A DNA stretch of 64,000 nucleotides from positions 868,001-932,000 of the forward strand of contig PZJY01000003.1 in the NCBI GenBank assembly GCA_031472005.1. The letters are read 5' to 3'. Position numbers and translations under genes: made by a program. The DNA is from Tetracladium setigerum (taxonomy: Eukaryota; Ascomycota; Leotiomycetes; Helotiales). This document shows, piece by piece, positions 12,314 through 21,613 of the stretch; position 1 is the first letter of the stretch; each line of letters begins with the position of its first letter. Below the pieces are notes generated by a model that was not told the DNA's origin, searched no databases, and saw nothing but the letters and a program-made list of their open reading frames with translations.

Positions 12314-13660
12314 ATGGCGCTCGTCCCAGGCAAGTCGGGTGCGCTTGTCCGCCGCGCAGACACTGAGTTGATGCCTCCTCCTCCTAAACGGATCAAACGC
12401 CCAAAGAACGTTATAGACGAGGAAACTTACACTGATGCCATCTCTGAAATCATCGCTCGAGATTTTTTCCCGGGTCTCCTCGAAGCCGAAACGCAGCAGG
12501 AATATCTTGATGCGCTTGACAGTAAGGACAAAGCCTGGATCTCTAGCGCCAGTCGCAGACTTCAACATGTCATGACGCCTGGCAGAAAAAGAGGAAGGCG
12601 AGGAACATCGATACAAACCCCGCTGCGAGCATCCGATACACCAAAAACCTTTGTAGGGGACACCCCAATGTCAGTCGCCTCAGATGTCACGTCCACAACT
12701 CAATCACAGCAACCCAAAATTGATACAAACATGAGCTTGGACAAGTTCCAATCGCTCTACACAAGTGAAGATAACGAAAGTTTCTACAAGCTTGTAGACA
12801 AGGAAAGCCAAAAACGAGCACAGAAGTATGCGTGGATGTGGTCTGCTGACAACAAGCTCCCATCGAAGATGATGCTAAAGCAGAAGGAAATTGAAGCAAA
12901 GCTTTTGGAAACCCGAGGCTCTTTACAGGACGATGGGGGGGAGAGAAAGATACTCGCGATTAGGGACACTTCGGAGAAGCCTGCTAGGCCGGATGGTTGG
13001 AAACAGAAGCCGAACAACGAAGTTATGTTTGCGCCCGACAGTATCGAGGATTCATTGGAAACACAGGCTCAAAAAGCACAAAGGGAGTCCAGGGCAGCTC
13101 CTAGAGGCGTGGCATATGCGAATACACGAATGCCGGCACCTGTAATTGCTTCTGCAGAGTCAGAAATCCCCGCGTCGCCGTCTTTGTCTGCAGTCCGAGA
13201 TGCCATTGCCGGCCGCAGAACTGGAAGCGAGTCTGAATACAACGGGAGTGAGACGCCGAGGATCAACGGATATTCCTTTGTGGACGATGAACCGGAGGAA
13301 GGAGAGTACCCATCTCCAGTGGCCATTGATCTGGGACGAGGAGACGCCGTAAAGAATCCTTTCGTTATTCAGAAGCAGAGCAGGAGGGAGGATCTGCATC
13401 ATCGAATGGTCGACAAGAATGCAAAAGCACAGGCCAACTCTTCAAAGTTTGGAATGACGGGCAAGATTGATCTGACGCCAGTACCCAAGTTCCCTAGCAG
13501 TCCAAGAGTAGGATCTGGACAATTGACTCCGGCTGCTCAACGACTGTGGGGTAAAGTTGGATCGTCAGGTGAGAAATCGAATGCCTTTGGAAGAACACCC
13601 CACACAGTTAAAGCGAAGTCAGGTTTACGGACTCGTTGGACACCCGTGACTAAGAAATGA
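12314..13660 (+). CDS. ESS2: ESS-2 / DGCR14-family nuclear splicing-associated protein
   Basis: Single exon, 448 aa. The N-terminal signature is clear: PPPPKRIKRPKNVIDEETYT, then AISEIIARDFFPGLLEAE, the classic Es2/Bis1 motif (YtdalseIIqRDFFPdl). The middle has MSLDKFQSLYTSEDNESFYK and AQKYAWMWSADNKLPS, typical of the family. The C-terminal half is Ser/Pro/basic with VDDEPEEGEYPSP and LTPAAQRLWGKVGSS, another conserved block. Members associate with the late spliceosome (C complex) and affect splice accuracy. No signal or membrane segment is present, and the KRIKRPK cluster fits nuclear import. Divergent to PPT1. Confidence 0.93.
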   Translation: MALVPGKSGALVRRADTELMPPPPKRIKRPKNVIDEETYTDAISEIIARDFFPGLLEAETQQEYLDALDSKDKAWISSASRRLQHVMTPGRKRGRRGTSIQTPLRASDTPKTFVGDTPMSVASDVTSTTQSQQPKIDTNMSLDKFQSLYTSEDNESFYKLVDKESQKRAQKYAWMWSADNKLPSKMMLKQKEIEAKLLETRGSLQDDGGERKILAIRDTSEKPARPDGWKQKPNNEVMFAPDSIEDSLETQAQKAQRESRAAPRGVAYANTRMPAPVIASAESEIPASPSLSAVRDAIAGRRTGSESEYNGSETPRINGYSFVDDEPEEGEYPSPVAIDLGRGDAVKNPFVIQKQSRREDLHHRMVDKNAKAQANSSKFGMTGKIDLTPVPKFPSSPRVGSGQLTPAAQRLWGKVGSSGEKSNAFGRTPHTVKAKSGLRTRWTPVTKK

Positions 13661-14016
13661 ATTGACGATACCCACGAATTATGAACAAAATGGATGCTCG
13701 AGGCAAGGCTGGGATTAGAGCAGCTGAAATAGAGGGGCAAGGGACAAGCCTAGTAGAAACAATTACAATAATAATAATATAATTAGATCAACCTTCGCGG
13801 AGTACTCGTTTTTGAATTCGACAAACTCAGATGCTCAAGAAAATTGCAAAAGGCGTTTCTCTGCTTCTGATCATGCGCGTCATCCAGATTTGCAGGGGTC
13901 AAGCTCAAGCTCCTCTATTTCTAAATCTCCAAAGCCACAACGAACCTGACAATTGTCGACTACAGCATCTGCACAATGAAACGATAGCGATCCGCGGCGC
14001 CCTGCAACTTTGAGCC
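13661..14016 (+). promoter_or_regulatory. intergenic between ESS2 and COQ8
   Basis: 356 bp holding the ESS2 3' UTR (AT-rich with an AATAATAATAT stretch near 13770-13785) and the COQ8 promoter. No coding signal is seen. Confidence 0.4.
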
Positions 14017-16612
14017 ATGTCTGGGAAGAGACTGTTAGATCTGGCTGCGATAGTCAATGCCTCCCGGGGAGTAGCACAAAAGCACATCACATTACGAGCA
14101 CGACAACTAGACGTCTACAATCGAACCTCCACACTCGCACGAGCGGTACAGAACCAGACAGATCGAGTGACCGAGACTTTGAAGGCAGCCTCCATTCTTG
14201 CTTCTCGGCTGAATGAAGGTCCTCCGAAATGGGCGAATGATGATGGTGAAAATGGAACGAATTCGGGGAGTCGAGCCAAGCAACCTCAGAAGGGCAACCA
14301 AGTGTCAAGCAGCAGGAGAGTGTGAAGCAGGATGGCATTATTGGAAATTCGAATGGAAGGACTACCACAGCGAAGCCGCAAGATGCCGAATTGAATGTGA
14401 GGCAAGCAGAGGCCAGTCGGGACCCATTGCCCGATGGCACGATACCTCCAACGGAGTCAGAACTCCAGAGGAATACCGGGGGAGGGAAGGCAGTGCAGGA
14501 AGACTCCCTAAATTCGCCAGCAAAGGTTCAGGAGTTTACGCCAGCCCCTTGGGCTAATTCAAACCTTCCTTACTCGGGAATTCTTTCGGCAACAGAAAGA
14601 AGAGAGGCACAACGCAAATCCGAGTTCCAGATACCCTCAAGAGCCGCAGATTCTCTCGATGATGTAGGCCATCCATTAGAGGAGGGGCATGACGAAGATA
14701 GCTTCTATCGTCAATCGAAGCATGTCTCACCAGAATTTTCCTCCCTACCTAGAGTAAAGATCCCAAAGCATATCTCAGATGTCCAGGAAGGAGACGAGCA
14801 TATTCCCGCAGATGGGCTTAATTCGGATTCCTTTTACAAGAATATTGGAAAGCCACACCAGATTCCATCTGTTGAGGCTACAGACCAGGAGACTCCAGAG
14901 GGTATCAATATGGATATCTTTTATAGTCCCCGAGTGGCTAAACTTTTGGGTGGAAAAACCCACAACCAGAGGAGGCCTGAGATGGAAATGAAGAAGGCAC
15001 AGGGCACACCTATAGATCACACCCGTCTTTCAGAAGGTAGAGACCAAGAAACGTTCAATGTACGCCAGTCTTCAGAAACAGAACCAACAACTCCTCCCCT
15101 GCCCCAAGCGCAGGTAGACACCGAACCATTAAGTCAATCGAAGGTCACGGAAGAAGAAATTAGAGAAATTGCTGAGGCTGTCAAAAAATCATCTTCTCCT
15201 CAGGTTAGTATTTGGATGTTCAAGATGGCATTTACTGATTGCTAATAGTAACCTAGGCTGAACCGGCATCAACAGCATCCACTCCATATGAACTAAGAGA
15301 ATCCAAAGTCCCATCTTCAAGGCTAGGTAGACTCTGGAACTACGGTGGCTTGGCTGCTGGTATGTTTGGTGGAGCAATCAGTGAAAGCATACGACGAGTT
15401 GGTGGAGGTGGAGGTGAAGGATCATACATGCTCAGTCCTGGAAATATGGACAGACTTGTCACGAAACTGTCACGTATGAGAGGAGCCGCTCTGAAACTTG
15501 GCCAAATGATAAGTTTCCAGGACTCCAAAATGCTGCCACCAGCAGTTCAGGAGGTTCTTCAGAGAGTCCAGGATCGCGCGGACTACATGCCGCCATCACA
15601 GCGCGACAAAGTCCTTGCAAGCAATCTTGGTCCAGAATGGCGAGATCTTTTCTCAAGCTTTGACGAGAAGCCAATTGCTGCAGCTTCGATTGGCCAGGTT
15701 CATAGTGCTGTTCTGAAGTCAAATGGAGAAAGAGTTGCAGTGAAGGTGCAATATCCCGGTGTTGCAGATTCCATTGATTCGGACCTTAGCAATCTCACTC
15801 TTTTGCTAACCGCATCTCGCTTACTGCCCAAAGGGCTCTTTTTGGATAAAACCATTGAGAATGCTCGAACTGAGTTGGGCTGGGAATGCGACTACATCAG
15901 AGAAGCTGAGTGTGGACGTCGCTTTCAAGATCTGCTTGCTGACGACACAGATGTGTTCGTGGTACCAAAAGTCTATGCTGAGGCATCTGGCAAGTCTGTC
16001 ATCACCATGGAGTTCATGGATGGGATCGGGGTCACCAGAGTCCAGAGCTTCACACAAGAGCAGAGAGACTGGATCGGGACTCAAATTCTCCGCCTTTGCT
16101 TGAGGGAGATCACAGAGTTCAAGTTCATGCAAACAGATCCTAACTGGACAAACTTTCTTTACAACGCTAATTCCAACAAACTGGAGCTACTCGATTTTGG
16201 CGCGTCTCGGGAATATCCAGAAGAATTCATAACAACATACGCGAATCTTCTTGCTTGCGCCTCCAAGACAGATAAAGATGGGGTACGAGAGCTATCAGTC
16301 AAGTTGGGGTATCTTACTGGGCATGAGTCCAAGGCAATGCTAGATGCACATATTGCCTCGGTGTTGACCCTCGCAGAACCTTTCTTAGGCTCTTCTCCAG
16401 AAGTTTATGACTTCAAAGATCAGACTATTACTGAGAGAGTCAAGGCGTTGATTCCAGTTATGATTAGAGAGCGGCTTGCACCACCGCCGGAGGAGACATA
16501 CAGTCTTCATAGAAAGCTCAGTGGAGCATTTCTACTCTGTGCAAAATTAGGGAGTCGTGTAAGATGCCGCGAGCTGTTTGAAAATAGTATGACAAAGGCT
16601 GGGATTTTGTAA
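14017..16612 (+). CDS. COQ8: COQ8/ABC1 atypical kinase for coenzyme Q biosynthesis
   Basis: Starts MSGKRLLDLAAIVNASRGVA at 14017. The frame must move near 14246-14289, either by a 44-nt intron (14246-14289, GTGAAA donor, CCTCAG acceptor, no clear branch site; 832 aa) or by one lost A in the A4 run 14249-14252 (847 aa). A clear intron follows at 15204-15256. The UbiB-type domain begins near LGRLWNYGGLAAGMFGGAIS, with the KxGQ motif (AALKLGQMISF), the Ala-rich loop (PIAAASIGQVHSA), VAVKVQYPG, FMQTDPNWTNF and LDFGASREY. COQ8 supports assembly of the ubiquinone biosynthesis complex on the matrix side of the inner mitochondrial membrane. The domain is intact. The long acidic middle region between the N-terminus and kinase (about residues 90-410) repeats short EDSFY/DSFY/DIFY blocks, as in other filamentous fungi. 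Confidence 0.92.
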
Positions 16613-16728
16613 ATATAATGTGTTAGAAAAGTTAAGCCGAGAGCTTCTTCAACAAATGTAAAATCACAACTCAAACTAAGCCAATCTGCCTGTCATAATT
16701 CTGAAAATCGGCGCTAACAACTTGAAGT

Positions 16729-17685
16729 TTACGCTTCCGCTCCTCTCCTCTTGAAGGGCATATTTTTCTTTTCCTTCCCTTCCACCTTCTTTCTCCTCCT
16801 CTCCATAACATGATCCAACTGCTTCCCTTCAGTCCGCCATACTGCTCGACCAAAGCGCGTTTCTTCTGCTCCGACTCCTTCAGATAGAACGGTTGCTTCC
16901 CTTGCCTCACTAACTCCTTCTCCTCCTTCCTATGCTTATTCAACACCTCCTCTCTCTGATCCTTCCTCGCCTGAGCCTTCTTCCTACTCTCCATACTCAA
17001 CAACTCCCTTTTCAACTTCTCCTTTACATCATCATCCTTCACAGTCTTAATTGCCGTCCGCAGCTCCTTCATCTCATCCTCCCTATAATCATCCAAAAAC
17101 CCATACGCCCTCCTCACCTTCCCCTCGTCCACCATTCCCGAGATTGCTTCAAATCTCGGATCTCTCACTTGTCGCTTCGCAACTGGCACTACCTCGCGTT
17201 TACGGGAAACGGCTTTTTTACTAGAGATTTCGGTGGGCGCATGTTTGCTGGTACGGGAGAAGTCGCGGTTGTCTTTTCGCCCGGCTTTACGCTCGTCTTG
17301 CTCTTTGTTATCCCAGCCATCGTCGTTGAGGTTTTTGGATGATTTGCGTTTTTTGCTGGAGGTGGGGTTGGAAAGACTTGCGTGCGCTTTGGCGAGGGCG
17401 CCGAAGGAGATGGATGCTGCGCCGGCAGGAGCGTCTAAGTCTTCTTCTTCCTCGTCGTCTTCTTCGTCCGAGGATTGGCCTGACTGTGGTTTGTGTTAAA
17501 ATAGATTTTTAAATTATAGTAAGCTAGGTACGTACCTCGTTACCTTCAGATTTCTCATCCTGTGAGTCGCTTTCCCCGCCAGAGGAAGCAGAATCAATAG
17601 CCTCTGCCTCTTCATCTGAGTCAACTCTTGCTCGGACTCTTCTTTGTAAATCCAAACCGCCGGCCTTTCGTTTTGTAGATAACAT
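16729..17685 (-). CDS. RRP36: rRNA biogenesis protein RRP36, one-base frame break near C-terminus
   Basis: Exon 1 17685-17536 (MLSTKRKAGGLDLQRRVRAR, then acidic Asp/Glu/Ser), a GT-AG intron 17484-17535, and exon 2 17483-16729. An in-frame ATG at 17739 is an alternative start. The core is typical RRP36: VRDPRFEAISGMVDEGKVRR, AYGFLDDYREDEMKEL, a long charged helix, and QPFYLKESEQKKRALVEQYG. After YGGLKG the frame must move by one base at the CCC run 16825-16827; it then reads KQLDHVMERRRKKVEGKEK and KNMPFKRRGAEA with a TAA at 16731-16729, exactly the conserved RRP36 ending. Without the correction the ORF drifts to a TAG at 16671. About 301 aa. It acts in early cleavages of the 35S pre-rRNA in the nucleolus. 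Convergent with COQ8, with a 116 bp gap. Confidence 0.88.
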
Positions 17686-17993
17686 TTTTGTAGATGTGTG
17701 TGGAGTTTCTCTCACAAATTTGAGTGTGTCGTCGTTCATTCCCCAGACTTTTTCTGCAGCCCCAGAGAATTCTGGTAGCCTCGTGCCAAGGAAAGTTCGT
17801 GAATGGGAATTAGTGGGTCTTCATGCAGACTTGGAGTTCAGCCTTGAAAATAGTTGACTTTTTGATAACTTTTCTACACTTCCTATTCTCTTCTAGACTC
17901 ATGTTTCAACGCGTCTCATTCGGCCGCGGTAAGGTTTCTGTGAATCCTCAGATACCTCCAATCTTTCGTCATTTACACAATAAATTCGACAAT

Positions 17994-19223
17994 ATGGGGA
18001 AGAAGAACACGCCTATTCCCTTGCCAACTCGCGTCTTACCATCAAGGTCGATGCCCTCAGGATCGCAAGCGACGGCTGCGCTTCAAGCTGGTATTTTGAA
18101 GCCCGAGATATTGAAATCAGAGTATCGCGAGTCCAAAGCGACGCTGAAAATGAAGAACGGAACCGTGGCACAGTCGAAAGGAATAGAGCAGTTACCCCAT
18201 GCCTCGACTCAACCCCAGCCGTATCGCACGCCTATACCTCCACCTCCTTCTCAGATTCCCTCTCACCAAAGCCCTTACCACCAAAGTTCCTACGAACACA
18301 ATAATTATAGAGAGTTGGATCCAAATGCACCAATACAATACGTCCATCCCCCAGCTCAATCACGCGAACATCCTACACAATATGTACGTTCTCCTTCAAG
18401 AACAAGTCTTTCTCGACAATCCACTGTGCAGCCTGAGCCCCAAGTTCAACAGTACAACTCTTCTATATCAAGCAGGAAGCAAAAGAAACTACGCAAGCAA
18501 CAAGCAATTGCATCCACCCCCAAACCTAAAAAACAACCAGCCATTCCCTCCGAGGCTTCTGGCGGAGTTCCAGACCCCACACCACTCTACCTCCAAACCT
18601 CTCTCCTCCCAACCTCTCGCCTCGACGAACCTCAACACCTTCTAGTTATAATAGATCTAAACGGTACCCTCCTGTACCGACCCACTCGTCTCCAACCCAC
18701 CACCTTCATCGCCCGCCCCCACACCAGCCGCTTCCTCAACTACTGCATCGACACATTCACCGTCGTGATCTGGTCCTCGGCCCAACCCGACAACGTCAAT
18801 GCAATGTGCAACGACATCCTGACTGATTCCATGAAAAAGAAAGTCGCCGCCATCTGGGGCCGCGATAAATTCAATCTCTCCCCTTCTGACTATAACGCCA
18901 AAACGCAATGTTACAAACGTCTCACGAAAATCTGGGCAAGTCAGGCTATTGCAGCTAGACACCCGCGGGCAGCGTGGGGTGGGAAATGGGATCAGACGAA
19001 CACGGTGTTGATTGACGATGATAATTATAAGGGCAGGAGTGAGCCGTGGAATTTGATTGAGATACCGGAATTTGCAGGTGGGGAGGAGAAGGGGGACGTG
19101 CTACCGCAAGTTCATGATTACTTGAACATTTTGAGTATGCATGATAATGTTAGTTCGTATATGAGGATTGATCCGTGGAAAGCGAGGGCGAAGGCTGATG
19201 GGCCGCCTGGAAACGGACGTTAA
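17994..19223 (+). CDS. FCP1/NLI-interacting-factor-like HAD domain protein with DLNGT motif
   Basis: Single exon, 409 aa from ATG 17994 (MGKKNTPIPLPTRVLPS); the frame is open to ATG 17823, which would add 57 residues. The first half is low complexity (Pro/Ser/Gln/Tyr). The second half is an FCP1-type HAD fold: LLVIIDLNGTLLYRP (motif I), FTVVIWSSAQPDNVNAM (motif II), a Lys-containing helix, and NTVLIDDDNYKG (motif III acidic pair). In the canonical DxDxT motif the second Asp is the general acid/base; here it is Asn (D-L-N-G-T), so activity may be altered or lost. I believe other fungal members of this subfamily share the Asn. No transmembrane segment is apparent, which argues against TIM50. 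Divergent to RRP36. Confidence 0.8.
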   Translation: MGKKNTPIPLPTRVLPSRSMPSGSQATAALQAGILKPEILKSEYRESKATLKMKNGTVAQSKGIEQLPHASTQPQPYRTPIPPPPSQIPSHQSPYHQSSYEHNNYRELDPNAPIQYVHPPAQSREHPTQYVRSPSRTSLSRQSTVQPEPQVQQYNSSISSRKQKKLRKQQAIASTPKPKKQPAIPSEASGGVPDPTPLYLQTSLLPTSRLDEPQHLLVIIDLNGTLLYRPTRLQPTTFIARPHTSRFLNYCIDTFTVVIWSSAQPDNVNAMCNDILTDSMKKKVAAIWGRDKFNLSPSDYNAKTQCYKRLTKIWASQAIAARHPRAAWGGKWDQTNTVLIDDDNYKGRSEPWNLIEIPEFAGGEEKGDVLPQVHDYLNILSMHDNVSSYMRIDPWKARAKADGPPGNGR

Positions 19224-19904
19224 AGGTAACGTTGTCATTGGACATTTGAGGAAATGGAGTGATTACCACCAGATTATGATAATGGTTGGTGGAAAGCTGC
19301 CGAAAATATGGTATTGCTGGTTGCGGAATGGCTATGATGCTAAAGGCTGTACATTGAGAGGCAGCAGTGGTTTTGCATTATGAGATTCACGATTTTCTTT
19401 AAGAGGCATTTGATTGCGTTCTGAAGTTTGCATAACGTCGATCTGGAACGAAAGCGGGGGAGCATAAGATACCTACATACAAGGGGCCTTGAGATTTCGA
19501 TGTCTCAAGATAGACGTGATTCTGAAATAGAAGGATTCGCGAGATAGAAAGACCTTCCTTCCAATGGCAGAAAATCACATGCGCACATAGCTCATTGCAA
19601 ATCAACTATGATCGTCGTCGTATGGCCAATTTCAAAGCTGACACAGAATGAGTTTGACGAAAATAAAACTCAGGTGTGCCATGACATAAGAACTTTCGAT
19701 CAATTTCTTGCTACTACGCAATGGGAGAGCATATCATGATACAAGACACAGAATATGGGTAACATCGTTTGCATTGTTTCATGTGCGACTAAGTAGCCAT
19801 CACTAAAGCTAAACGAATTCGTAGCAACCGTATCATGATCATCAAAAGTCATTCATCATCGCAGCATTAAACCAGACTCATGATAGAGAGGAATGGTCAA
19901 CAAT
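19224..19904. other. convergent intergenic / 3' UTRs
   Basis: Holds the 3' ends of the FCP1-like gene and of the eEF1B-gamma gene. It contains no ORF with recognisable content and no RNA gene. Confidence 0.45.
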
Positions 19905-21613
19905 CTACTTGAAGACCTTACCATCAGCCCATGGGTACTCCTTGCCACCAACAACAATTGGCTTCTCCCAGGTCCATTGCTCATCGACAAATTGCTTGTC
20001 CTCAGCCTTGGTTGGGTCGAGCTTGGTGAACTCGTAACTCTCATGGTCAGGGGCGACCTCGAAAGCTGGGAGAGCTTCTTGGCCACGGATGACAAAGGCA
20101 CCTTGAATGATGGAATCATCCTTGACACCGTAGACGGAAGCGCATCCGAAGATGTACTTGCGGGAACCCTCGAGACGGGCGAAGAATCCACCAATCAAGT
20201 TGGAGGTCATGAAAACTTGAGTGAGCTCCTCGTTGTACTTGTAATCAACCTTATAGATAGAGTATTCCTCAAAGTTGATGTTCTCCCAGAACCACTTAAG
20301 AGCATCTGGAGTATCGGAGTTGGAGTATTGGCGCTTCCACTCATCAAGAGGAATGGTTGCCTTTGGGAGAGCCTCGAGGGGGTGCTTGGCCTTTGGTGCA
20401 GCTGGAGCCTCCTCCTCCTCCTCCTCCTCAACTTCCTTGGCCTTTGGTGCCTTGGCAGCCTTTGGTGCGGCCTCCTTCTTTGGAGCCTCGGGCTTCTTTG
20501 GTGCTTGATTCTTGATAGCCTCATCAATGAAGGACAGAGGTTCAACAACAGCGGAGTAAATTGGCTGGTTGTAGACGGTCTCGTACCAACGGGTGACGGC
20601 TGGGTTCTCGGCACGCCACTTCTTGTCAAAGAAGTATTGGAAGCCACGGGAAATGATACCAGCAGCGAAGAGATCGGCAAGAGTGATACGCTCACCGGCC
20701 AAGTAGGTGTTGCTCAAAAGGTGCTTCTCAACAACAGCGATTGCTGTGAGAGCCTTCTTGGAAGAGTCATCAACGGCCTTCTTGTTGTATGGGTCACGGC
20801 CAATCTGATAAGATGATTAGCTTAGTTTTCCTCGTGTAAAGACTCCAGATATGCGGCGATGGAAACTCACGATTGGGCGGAACCATCCTCCGAGAGCACC
20901 ACAGATTTCAGAGTTGAAGTAGGACATCCATTTGAGAATGGTAGCGTAGTCTTGCTTGGACTTTCCGAGAAGAGTGGTTGTGCTTTGCTGGCTGGTGACT
21001 GATGTTATGTTAGTCTCAATCTAAGCAGAGTTGTGATGCAAACTTGAAAGAGGATTTTTGTATCAGAGTGAGTTGTATGTCCCCAAATTTACCCGAAGGT
21101 CATCTGTGTTTTTGAAAAGTTGTACAGTTGTAGGACAGGGATAACGATAAATCATCATGTTGCGTGGGGGGAGGGGGGAGGTGAAAGCTCTTACTGTAGA
21201 TACAGATCGCGATGCACTCAGTGAGGACGTATCCATCGGCTCCAACGAAAGTTGGGATCTGATATGAATTAGCATGCAAGTCTGAAAAGTCTTGGATTGA
21301 CTTACTCGGCCAAGCGGATTGAGTTCGTTGTAGTTTGGTGGCAAAGTCGAAGGATCCGCAACATTGGTCTCCACGATCTCTAGATCAAGACCATTCGCCT
21401 TCGCGACCGCGAGGATTGCCTGGCTCCGAGGATTTTTCTTCGCGATGCGATGTTAGCTTTTAGCTTCAAGAATTTGCAGAAGGTGGGGGAGGGGGAGGGA
21501 GAGGGAAGAGGCAGCAAGACCCATCTGCGAAGGCAGAAGCTCTGCAGATTGTGCAGGAGATAGAAGAGATTACGAGGGTCATACCGGAACGTGTACAGCT
21601 TTCCGAACGACAT
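19905..21613 (-). CDS. translation elongation factor eEF1B gamma subunit
   Basis: Five exons: 21613-21585, 21437-21306, 21258-21195, 20998-20871, 20804-19905. The spliced protein begins MSFGKLYTF and continues NPRSQAILAVAKANGLDLEI, PNYNELNPLGRIPTFVGADG and WMSYFNSEICGALGGWFRP (GST-like N- and C-terminal domains). A Lys/Ala/Glu linker follows, then the EF1G C-terminal domain from HPLEALPKATIPLDEWKRQY to the end. It anchors the eEF1A guanine-exchange complex. The total is 1253 nt, one short of a multiple of three. Exon 1 ends in phase 2 while exon 2 reads in phase 0, so one base is missing, most simply in the A5 run 21433-21437 at the acceptor; corrected length 417 aa. The start codon lies inside the last coding exon of the upstream same-strand gene. 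Confidence 0.93.

Noticed and set aside
17823..17993. N-terminal extension of the FCP1-like protein as a mitochondrial presequence (TIM50-like)
   Set aside because: No transmembrane segment or TIM50 hallmark; the extension reads like leader sequence, so the ATG at 17994 was preferred.
19893..20816. 307-codon plus-strand ORF
   Set aside because: Antisense shadow of eEF1B-gamma; Leu/Gly/Trp-rich composition from the Lys/Glu/Ala codons of the real gene.
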